Shown in pieces: positions 1-6,279 of a stretch of 13,343 bases of DNA. The stretch spans positions 1 through 13,343 of the forward strand of contig JASLCK010000152.1 in assembly GCA_030151865.1 (NCBI GenBank), written 5' to 3'. The notes beneath the pieces are model-generated. The model was not told where the DNA came from and ran no database searches. It was given only the letters and a program-made list of their open reading frames with translations. How positions within the stretch are numbered: the stretch's first letter is position 1; each line of letters starts with the position of its first letter. The translations under genes were made by a program, and so were the position numbers. This stretch comes from Rhodospirillaceae bacterium (GTDB taxonomy: Bacteria; Pseudomonadota; Alphaproteobacteria; Rhodospirillales; Magnetospirillaceae).

Positions 1-296
1 CCGAGGAAAAGGTCGAGGTCGGGGTGCAGGGCCGCTTCGCCATGAACAATATGGGCATGCTGCGCCGTCTGACCTGCGAAGGCATGGGGATCGGCCCCAT
101 CGACGAAACCCAAGCCAAGAACGATCTAAAAATCGGGCGTCTGGTACCGGTTCTGCCCGATTGGCAACGTCAGCCCATTCCCATCTACGCCTTTACCGCC
201 ACCCGCCTGTTGCCTGCCAAAACCCGCGCCTTTGTCGATTTCCTGGCCCGCCATATGCGCCGCGGCGTCGATGGGGCCGATCCTTTGCAGGAATAA
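1..296 (+). CDS. LysR-family transcriptional regulator, C-terminal part (5' end outside window)
   Basis: The open frame enters from the left edge (codons begin at position 3) and stops with TAA at 294-296, giving the last 97 or so residues. These match the end of a LysR effector-binding domain: a G-x-x-x-N-N-x-x-M stretch, a glycine-rich G-M-G-I-G turn, an acidic D-L-K-I-G-R-L-V-P-V-L-P-D-W segment, and the closing P-A-K-T-R-A-F-V-D-F-L strand and helix typical of the family. The DNA-binding helix-turn-helix is not in the window, so effector and target cannot be named. The gene converges on actP and ends only 10 bp before the shared hairpin at 307-334. Family assignment is from sequence pattern; any link to the neighbouring carboxylate genes is unproven. 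Confidence 0.85.
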   Translation, partial: EEKVEVGVQGRFAMNNMGMLRRLTCEGMGIGPIDETQAKNDLKIGRLVPVLPDWQRQPIPIYAFTATRLLPAKTRAFVDFLARHMRRGVDGADPLQE

Positions 297-334
297 AAAA
301 ACCGAAGGGCCTTGCCGGTTTCCCGACAAGGCCC
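296..334 (-). terminator. Rho-independent terminator of yjcH-actP
   Basis: An 8-bp perfect stem, GGGCCTTG (307-314) with CAAGGCCC (327-334), encloses a 12-nt loop. Read on the minus strand, the stem is followed within a few bases by a run of seven Ts (plus-strand As at 296-302). It lies 25 bp after the actP stop codon. The plus strand has no T run after the hairpin, so it is probably a weak terminator for the LysR gene. Confidence 0.85.
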
Positions 335-358
335 AACGGCTCCCCAGCTTTCGCTTAT

Positions 359-2032
359 TCAGTGACTGGCCGCAGTGGCCGCACCGATACCGGTTTGCGA
401 GCGGACATACTGGTCGTCGAACGCTTCGCGCTCGGCGGCAGCCGACACCGACCGGTCCAGCTTGGACACCACATAGGTGACCAGGAAGGCCAACGGCATC
501 GAGAACAGGGCCGGCTGGTCATAGGGGAACAGCGGGGCGGCATTGCCCAGCACCGCCACCCACACGGCCTTGGAGCACACCACGATGCCCACCGCCGAGA
601 TCAGCCCGGCGACACCGCCCCACAGGGCGCCCCGCGTGGTCAGACCCTTCCAGTACATCGACAGGATCAGCACCGGGAAGTTGACCGACCCGGCGATGCC
701 GAAGGTCAGACCGACCAGAAAGGCGATGTTCTGCTTTTCGAAGACGATGCCCAGCAGCACGGCAACCACGCCCAGCGACAGGGACGCCAGCTTCGAGACA
801 CGCATTTCCTGCTGTTCGGTCGCCTGACCCTTGCGAATGACGCGGGCATAGATGTCGTGGGAAATCGCCGACGCCCCGGCCAGGGTCAGACCGGCCACCA
901 CCGCCAGGATGGTGGCGAAGGCCACCGCCGACAGGAAGCCCAGGAACAGATCACCGCCCAGCGCCTTGGCCAGATGCATCACCGGCATATTGCCGCCGCC
1001 CAGCAATTTGCCGCCCAGCTTGCCGCCTTCGAAGAACTGCGGATCGGTGCCGACGATGGTAATGGCCGCCAGACCCAGGGTGCAGACCACCAGGAAGAAG
1101 TAGCCGATCAGGCCCGAGGCCACGAACACGCTCTTACGTGCTTCCTTGGCGTTGGGAACGGTGAAGAAGCGCATCATGATATGCGGCAGCCCAGCCGTGC
1201 CGAACAGCAGACCCAACGACAGCGACACCGCCGAGACCGGGTCCGACAGCAACGAGCCGGGGCTCATGATCTTGATGCCGTCCTTGTGGTTGGCGACCGC
1301 CGCCTTGGCCATGCCTTCCAGGCTGAAATCGAAATGGGCCAGTGCCAGGAACAGCAACAAGGTGCCGCCGCCCAGCAGCAGGCAAGCCTTGATGATCTGC
1401 ACCCAGGTGGTGGCGATCATGCCGCCAAAGGTGACATAGACGATCATCAGACAGCCCACCACCACCACGGCGATGTTGTAGTCCAGCCCGAACAGCAGCT
1501 TGATCAACTGGCCCGCGCCAACCATCTGGATCAGCAGATAGAAGCACACCACCGTCAGCGACCCGGCCGCCGCGAAGGTACGGATCTTGCCCTGATCCAG
1601 GCGATAGGATGCGATATCGGCAAAGGTGAAACGTCCCAGATTACGCAGCCGTTCGGCCATCAGGAACAGGATCACCGGCCAGCCGACAAAGAAGCTGATG
1701 GTATAGACGAAGCCGTCATAGCCGCGCGCAAACACCATCGCCGACAGCCCCAGCAGCGTCACCGCCGACATATAATCGCCCGCGATGGCCAGACCGTTCT
1801 GCACGCCGGAGATGCCGCCGCCCGCCGTATAGAAATCGGCGGCGGTCTTGGTGCGGCTGGCTGCCCAATAGGTGATGCCCAGCGTCAGCAGGACGAAGGC
1901 AAAGAACATGGCGATGGCGGTCAGGTTCAGCGGCTGCTTTTCCGCCACGCCCACTTCGCCCGCCGCCAGGGCAGGCAGGGCGATCAGCGACAGCGTGGTC
2001 GCCAGCGTCAGGATGGACGACTTCGATTTCAT
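359..2032 (-). CDS. actP: ActP-type cation:acetate (short-chain carboxylate) symporter
   Basis: A 557-residue inner-membrane transporter of the sodium:solute symporter (SSF/SLC5) family. It is close in length to E. coli ActP (549 aa) and built the same way. A cleavable signal peptide is visible (K-S-K-S then a hydrophobic run ending P-A-L-A-A near residue 23), followed by about 13 hydrophobic segments. Family features include D-F-Y-T-A-G-G-G (66-73), A-I-A-G-D-Y-M-S-A (82-90, the broken first core helix), G-R-F-T-F-A-D (133-139) and, near the C terminus, L-T-T-R-G-A and F-P-Y-D-Q-P-A-L-F-S, which closely resemble ActP. The expected role is secondary uptake of acetate or related monocarboxylates. 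The start ATG overlaps the upstream DUF485 stop as ATGA (2029-2032), indicating translational coupling. It lies divergent from a Cache-domain kinase and opposite a CoA ligase, consistent with carboxylate use. The exact substrate (acetate, propionate, pyruvate, other) is inferred. Confidence 0.93.
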   Translation of the reverse strand: MKSKSSILTLATTLSLIALPALAAGEVGVAEKQPLNLTAIAMFFAFVLLTLGITYWAASRTKTAADFYTAGGGISGVQNGLAIAGDYMSAVTLLGLSAMVFARGYDGFVYTISFFVGWPVILFLMAERLRNLGRFTFADIASYRLDQGKIRTFAAAGSLTVVCFYLLIQMVGAGQLIKLLFGLDYNIAVVVVGCLMIVYVTFGGMIATTWVQIIKACLLLGGGTLLLFLALAHFDFSLEGMAKAAVANHKDGIKIMSPGSLLSDPVSAVSLSLGLLFGTAGLPHIMMRFFTVPNAKEARKSVFVASGLIGYFFLVVCTLGLAAITIVGTDPQFFEGGKLGGKLLGGGNMPVMHLAKALGGDLFLGFLSAVAFATILAVVAGLTLAGASAISHDIYARVIRKGQATEQQEMRVSKLASLSLGVVAVLLGIVFEKQNIAFLVGLTFGIAGSVNFPVLILSMYWKGLTTRGALWGGVAGLISAVGIVVCSKAVWVAVLGNAAPLFPYDQPALFSMPLAFLVTYVVSKLDRSVSAAAEREAFDDQYVRSQTGIGAATAASH

Positions 2033-2340
2033 CGCTGGCTCTCCCGCACAATCTGGGAATTCAGGTCTTCAAACTCGCCGTTGGCGAAATGGGAATAAAC
2101 GCCGGTCAACAGCCAGCCGATCACCACCAGGGCGGCCCCCACCGGAACCCCCACCGACAGCGCGGCACCTTCCGACAGCGGCGCCCCCAGGATGCCGGGC
2201 GCAAACGCCACGATCATCATGAAGCCGTAATACCCGACCAGAACGACCAGGGACAAAATCGCGGCCAGTCGGCCACGACGGCGGATCAGTTCCGCAAATT
2301 TCGGATTCTCACGAACCCGCGCATAAATGGGATCGGACAT
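2029..2340 (-). CDS. yjcH: DUF485 (YjcH-like) small membrane protein, partner of ActP
   Basis: A 103-residue protein with two predicted transmembrane helices (about residues 25-46 and 62-84), a charged N-terminal segment, and a C-terminal Y-S-H-F-A-N-G-E-F-E-D-L stretch typical of DUF485. In E. coli the same gene sits directly before actP in the acs-yjcH-actP operon. Its biochemical role is unsettled; an accessory subunit for the symporter is the usual guess. I chose the ATG at 2338-2340 over the upstream in-frame one at 2364 because GGAGGAG lies just before it on the minus strand and because M-S-D-P-I-Y begins the conserved part. The stop shares four bases with the actP start. No acs gene accompanies the pair here; a different CoA ligase lies across the locus. 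Confidence 0.9.
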   Translation of the reverse strand: MSDPIYARVRENPKFAELIRRRGRLAAILSLVVLVGYYGFMMIVAFAPGILGAPLSEGAALSVGVPVGAALVVIGWLLTGVYSHFANGEFEDLNSQIVRESQR

Positions 2341-2480
2341 GTCTCCTCCAGACGAACGCTCCACTGGATGGCCCCTTTTGGCGGGACCGGCTTATTGGCC
2401 GACGCGCGCATTCGATCCACGCGCACACCTGTCGGCATTGCAAGGACACTAGCAGGACAGTTTTGCAGAACTTTCCCTGA

Positions 2481-2509
2481 ATTATTGCCAATTGTTGCAA
2501 ACGCCCCAA
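2481..2509 (-). promoter_or_regulatory. Candidate sigma-70-type promoter for yjcH-actP
   Basis: Reading the minus strand, TTGGGG (plus 2504-2509) and AATAAT (plus 2481-2486) are separated by exactly 17 bp. The -10 matches the consensus at five of six positions; the -35 matches at only three, which suits an activator-dependent promoter. Transcription would begin near 2474 and leave a 5' leader of about 130 nt before yjcH. Assigned by eye only. Confidence 0.4.
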
Positions 2510-2540
2510 TTCGCTTCTGGCTCGCCTAATTCTCTTCTGG
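2508..2540. repeat. Tandem direct repeats in the actP/kinase divergent region (candidate operator)
   Basis: AATTCGCTTCTGG (2508-2520) recurs as AATTCTCTTCTGG (2528-2540), 12 of 13 bases identical, with a start-to-start distance of 20 bp, close to two helical turns. A partial third CCAATT lies at 2488-2493. The nearer repeat overlaps the weak -35 of the candidate actP promoter. Direct repeats at that position are how PhoB/OmpR-family regulators commonly activate, and such a regulator is encoded at 5459-6175. The repeats are seen in the sequence; the binding protein is inferred. Confidence 0.5.
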
Positions 2541-2594
2541 ATTGAGAAGACGCCCGGCTCTTGCGATGATGGGGACCGATCCAAAGGGGGGTTC

Positions 2595-5462
2595 ATGGTC
2601 AGGTCCAACCTGTTCATCCGGCTGTTTGCCGCCATCATGCTGACGCTGGGCTTGTTCTCGGGCGCGGCCTATCTGCTGTCGGTGCCGCTGATCGAGGAAA
2701 AGGCCTATGAGATCGAGTTGAACGCCAGCCGCACCATTTTGGACAATATCTTCGCCCTGGTGGCCAAGATCCGTTCCGGCCTGGATGACCAGCGCGCCCG
2801 CGCCATGGAGTTCCACAAGCAGCAACTGCGCAACGTCGTCACCCTGGCCAGCGGCTATATCGATTACATCTTCGGGCGCATGCAGCGCGGCGAAATCACC
2901 GAACAGGAAGCCCGCCGTCTGGTGTTCGAAGGCTTGCGCGGCTTCAAGTTCGGCAATGACGATTATGTCTGGGTCACCGATTATAATTCGGTCTTGCAGT
3001 CCCACCCCGACCCGGCCTTTCAGGGCCGCGACGCATCGGACCTCAAGGATGACGAGGGACGCCTGATCCTGCCCACCATCATCGCCATGGCCCGCGACCA
3101 GGGCGAAGGGTTTCATATCTATCCCTGGCGCCGCCTGAACACTGATCACCTTGCCGCCAAGGTGTCTTACTTCCGCGACATGCCGCAACACAGCATCGTG
3201 GTTGGGGCAGGCACCTATCTGACCGACATCGACGCCGAGGTCGAGGAAAGCAAGGCCCGCGCCATCGACGAACTGCGCCAGGCCCTGCATGCGGTCAAGA
3301 TCGCCCGCACCGGCTATGTCTATGTGTTCGACGCCGCCAACACCATGATCATCCACCCCAACGGCAATATCGAGGGTCAACCGTTCGGGTCGCTGGTGGA
3401 CTCCTTGAACGGACGGCCCATCAGCGAGGAATTGAAGGAAGCCGCCGATACCGGACGGCCCACCAGCTATCTGTGGGACAAGCCCAGCGATCCCGGCCAT
3501 TACGTCTATAAGAAGATCAGTTGGGTTCGCCACTTTCCCGGCTTCGACTGGTATCTGGCCTCGTCGGTGTATGAGGAGGAATTGCAGCGCTCCGCCTCGG
3601 CCCTGGCCAACCGTCTGTGGCTGGTCGCCGCCGTGATTTTGCTGGTGGGCGGCGGCTTGGGCTATTGGGGGGTGGGCTGGCTGACCCGTCCGCTGAACCG
3701 GCTGGCGGAAACCGCCGCCAAGGTGCGTGCGGGCGATCTGAACGCGCAAAGCGGCATTGTCCGCAATGACGAAATCGGCATCCTGGCCGCCGCCTTCGAC
3801 GGCATGATCCGCCGCTTAAAGGACAATATCACCAGCCTGGACAGCCGGGTGCGCGAACGCACCGAGGCGCTGGAATACGCCAATCTGCGCCTGCAAGGGG
3901 CGATGGATCAGCAAAACCGCACCCAGAAGAAACTGGCCGAGATCGAAAACCGCCAACGCTTGATCCTGGATGCCATTCCACCCGCCATCGCCTATGTCGG
4001 CCAGGATGAAAAGGTACTGTTTGCCAATGACGGCTGGGCCAAGCTGGTGGGCCGCGACAAAAACGCCATCGTCGGGCGCAGCCTGGAAGAATCGGTGGGG
4101 CGACGCCCTTATGCCGATATCACCGGCTTTATCCGCCGCAGTTGGCAGGGCGAACAGACCACCTTTGAATACAGGGTGACGCGCCGCGACGGGCGTTTGA
4201 TCGTCAGCAAGAACAGCCTGATCCCCCATCTTGACGGCCAGGGCGGGGTGGTCGGGCTTTACGTTCTGTCCCTGGACATCACCGACGAGCAGGAAACCGC
4301 CCGCAAACTGACCGAAGCCCAGCGCATGAAGGCGGTCGGCCAGTTGGCGGGCGGGCTGGCCCATGACTTCAACAATCTGCTGTCCATCATCATCGGCAAT
4401 CTGGCCGAAGCGCGCGACCGTTACGCCGAAACGCCGGGGCTGGACGCCTATCTTGAACCGGCGCAGCGGGCCGGACGGCGGGGGGCCGACATCACCAGCC
4501 GCCTGCTGGCCTTTTCCCGCCAGCAGCCTTTGAAGCCTGAACCGGTCGAGGTCTGCGCCCTGGTGCGCGATGTGGCGTCGCTGCTGCGCCGGTCCATTCC
4601 CACCTCGATCGACATCCGGGTGCCCTGCCAGGATGATCAATGCTGGGCCATCGCCGATCAGAACCAGCTAGAAAACGCCCTGATCAATCTGGCCATCAAC
4701 GCCCGCGACGCCATGCCCGACGGCGGCTGGTTGGAAATCGCTGTCTCAACCCGCTCGGTCGGTTATCCCCTGACTTTTGACGAAGCGGTGCCGCCCGACG
4801 AATATCTGCAAATCCGCATCCGCGACAACGGTCAGGGCTTTAGCCCGGAAGCCCGCGCCCGCGCCTTCGAACCGTTTTTCACCACCAAGGGTCTAGGGTC
4901 GGGGCTGGGTCTGTCGATGGTCTATGGCTTCGTCAAGCAATCGAAGGGCTTTATCCGGCTGGACAGCCAGCCGGGCGCAGGGGCTGACATCACCATCTTG
5001 CTACCCAAGGCCGAACCCGCCGCCGAGGCCGAAGCCCCGCTGTGCGTCATCCCCAGCGCCGACCGCCCATGGGACGGACATTTGGCCCTGGTCGCCGAGG
5101 ACGACGAGGATGTACGCCACGTCATTCGCCAACAGGTCATGTCCCTGGGCTTTTCGGTGCTGGAAGCATCGAGCGGCGACGAAGCCGCCGACCTGATCGA
5201 CCAGATCGATGATATCCGGCTGCTGGTGTCCGACATCGTCATGCCGGGGTTGAGCGGCATCAAACTGGCGCGCCGGGTGCGGGCTTTGCGGCCCGACATC
5301 CGTGTTATCATGCTCAGCGGTTTTTCCATCGAAGACGGCGCTGACATGGACGATCTGGTTTTGTTGCGCAAACCGTGGGAGCGTCAGGATCTGCTGAACG
5401 CCATCGGCCTGCCCGATCCGCAGGACAACAATGAAGAGCCACAAGGGGGAGCCCAAGGGTGA
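2595..5462 (+). CDS. Double-Cache hybrid sensor histidine kinase (Cache-HAMP-PAS-HisKA-HATPase-REC)
   Basis: A 955-residue membrane-bound hybrid kinase. Domain order: N-terminal membrane helix (about 8-30); periplasmic region with two Cache_2-like modules, the first with D-Y-V-W-V-T-D at 123-129 and H-P-D-P, the second with Y-V-Y-V-F-D at 241-246 and an H-P motif; second membrane helix (about 341-362); HAMP (about 362-415); coiled coil; PAS (about 455-565); HisKA with the phospho-accepting histidine H590 in G-L-A-H-D-F-N-N; HATPase_c with N-box near 694-705, D-N-G-Q-G-F (744-749) and F-F-T-T-K-G-L-G-S-G-L-G-L; C-terminal receiver with E835/D836/D837 and phospho-acceptor D880 in S-D-I-V-M-P-G. 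No HPt domain is present. An AAAGGGGGG ribosome site precedes the ATG. Cache_2-type domains often bind short carboxylates, which fits the divergent actP, but the ligand is inferred. Its stop overlaps the regulator start (GTGA), so the two are probably translationally coupled. Confidence 0.95.
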   Translation: MVRSNLFIRLFAAIMLTLGLFSGAAYLLSVPLIEEKAYEIELNASRTILDNIFALVAKIRSGLDDQRARAMEFHKQQLRNVVTLASGYIDYIFGRMQRGEITEQEARRLVFEGLRGFKFGNDDYVWVTDYNSVLQSHPDPAFQGRDASDLKDDEGRLILPTIIAMARDQGEGFHIYPWRRLNTDHLAAKVSYFRDMPQHSIVVGAGTYLTDIDAEVEESKARAIDELRQALHAVKIARTGYVYVFDAANTMIIHPNGNIEGQPFGSLVDSLNGRPISEELKEAADTGRPTSYLWDKPSDPGHYVYKKISWVRHFPGFDWYLASSVYEEELQRSASALANRLWLVAAVILLVGGGLGYWGVGWLTRPLNRLAETAAKVRAGDLNAQSGIVRNDEIGILAAAFDGMIRRLKDNITSLDSRVRERTEALEYANLRLQGAMDQQNRTQKKLAEIENRQRLILDAIPPAIAYVGQDEKVLFANDGWAKLVGRDKNAIVGRSLEESVGRRPYADITGFIRRSWQGEQTTFEYRVTRRDGRLIVSKNSLIPHLDGQGGVVGLYVLSLDITDEQETARKLTEAQRMKAVGQLAGGLAHDFNNLLSIIIGNLAEARDRYAETPGLDAYLEPAQRAGRRGADITSRLLAFSRQQPLKPEPVEVCALVRDVASLLRRSIPTSIDIRVPCQDDQCWAIADQNQLENALINLAINARDAMPDGGWLEIAVSTRSVGYPLTFDEAVPPDEYLQIRIRDNGQGFSPEARARAFEPFFTTKGLGSGLGLSMVYGFVKQSKGFIRLDSQPGAGADITILLPKAEPAAEAEAPLCVIPSADRPWDGHLALVAEDDEDVRHVIRQQVMSLGFSVLEASSGDEAADLIDQIDDIRLLVSDIVMPGLSGIKLARRVRALRPDIRVIMLSGFSIEDGADMDDLVLLRKPWERQDLLNAIGLPDPQDNNEEPQGGAQG

Positions 5463-6175
5463 ATACCGGCAAACGCATCTATCTGGTGGAAGACGACGCC
5501 GATATCCGCACCCTGGTGTGCGGCATCCTGGAAAATTACGGCTATCGCGTCACCGCTTTGTCCAGTGGTGTCGATACCCGCCAATTGGTACGGCGCGATG
5601 CCCCCGATCTGTGCCTGATCGATCTGGGTCTGCCCGATATGGACGGCCTGACTTTGGTGCGCGAACTGGGGGCCGATCCCCGCTTTGGCGTCATTATCCT
5701 GACCGGGCGCGGCGATGTCTCGGACCGGGTGCTGGGGCTGGAACTGGGGGCCGATGACTATATCGTCAAACCGTTCGAACCGCGTGAACTGGTGGCCCGC
5801 GTCAACAGCGTGATCCGTCGCCATGACCAACTGGCGGCTGCCGGAAAAAGCCAGTCCAGCCAGGCCCGCTTTGGCAATTGGCTGTGTGATCTGGGCAACC
5901 TGACCCTGACCGACGACCAGGGCCGCCAGCATACCCTGACCGCCGCCGAGGCCAGCCTGCTGATTTCCTTTCTGAAGTCGCCCAAGCGCGTGCTGTCGCG
6001 CGAGCAACTACAGGGCGACGATCTGGACCATGACGACTTTCCTTTCGACCGCAGCATCGATGTCCGCATTTCCCGCCTGCGCAAAAAGCTGGAAGGCGAC
6101 CCCAAGGCCCCGCGCCTGATCAAGACCGTCTATGGGGCGGGCTATCTGTTTTCCGCCGATGTGTCCTGGGGCTGA
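5459..6175 (+). CDS. OmpR/PhoB-family response regulator
   Basis: A 238-residue DNA-binding response regulator. The receiver domain (about 5-120) has the acidic pocket E11/D12/D13, phospho-acceptor D55 (L-I-D-L-G-L-P-D-M-D-G), the switch threonine T82 and the conserved K104-P-F. The C-terminal winged helix (about 140-235) shows the standard L-T-A-A-E-A-S-L-L turn and the recognition region S-I-D-V-R-I-S-R-L-R-K-K-L, ending in T-V-Y-G-A-G-Y-L-F. Translation starts at GTG (5459-5461), which overlaps the kinase stop by four bases; AAGGGGGA at 5443-5450 is well placed as ribosome site. The overlap makes it the cognate partner of the preceding kinase. Likely targets are the divergent actP promoter and possibly the ligase downstream (inference). 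All key residues are intact. Confidence 0.94.
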   Translation: MNTGKRIYLVEDDADIRTLVCGILENYGYRVTALSSGVDTRQLVRRDAPDLCLIDLGLPDMDGLTLVRELGADPRFGVIILTGRGDVSDRVLGLELGADDYIVKPFEPRELVARVNSVIRRHDQLAAAGKSQSSQARFGNWLCDLGNLTLTDDQGRQHTLTAAEASLLISFLKSPKRVLSREQLQGDDLDHDDFPFDRSIDVRISRLRKKLEGDPKAPRLIKTVYGAGYLFSADVSWG

Positions 6176-6183
6176 CGCCCCGT

Positions 6184-6279
6184 TGGCCGGACTGTAGCAA
6201 TTCGTCACATTCCTGAGAAAATTCCGCAAAGGCCGTCCCTTATCTTCGAGCGTGGGAGAACCGCTGGAAGAGAGAGACA
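6184..6279 (+). promoter_or_regulatory. Upstream region of the acyl-CoA ligase: possible sigma-54-like element and AATTC repeat pair
   Basis: The 104 bp between regulator and ligase hold no terminator. A TGGC-GG then TAGCA arrangement at 6184-6199 has the GG and GC pairs at the -24/-12 spacing of sigma-54 promoters and matches about 9 of 12 consensus positions. Two AATTC-containing half sites at 6199 and 6220 lie 21 bp apart, echoing the AATTC repeats before actP. TATCTT at 6241-6246 is a weak -10 candidate. GGAAGAG, about 8 nt before the ATG at 6280, is the ribosome site. None of these promoter elements is strong, and read-through from the kinase-regulator pair is equally possible. Confidence 0.25.

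Noticed and set aside
161..2098. Long plus-strand open frame (645 codons) opposite actP
   Set aside because: It is antisense to a clear ActP coding sequence, is rich in Gln, His and Arg with no recognisable domain, and lacks a sensible start context. Long antisense frames are expected in GC-rich membrane-protein genes.
2526..3749. Minus-strand open frame (407 codons) opposite the kinase 5' half
   Set aside because: Antisense to the Cache domains, which show strong family motifs; no domain is recognisable in the reverse frame.
6168..6181. Small hairpin GGGGC-TGAC-GCCCC over the response regulator stop codon
   Set aside because: Only five base pairs and no T-run after it, so it is not a convincing terminator.
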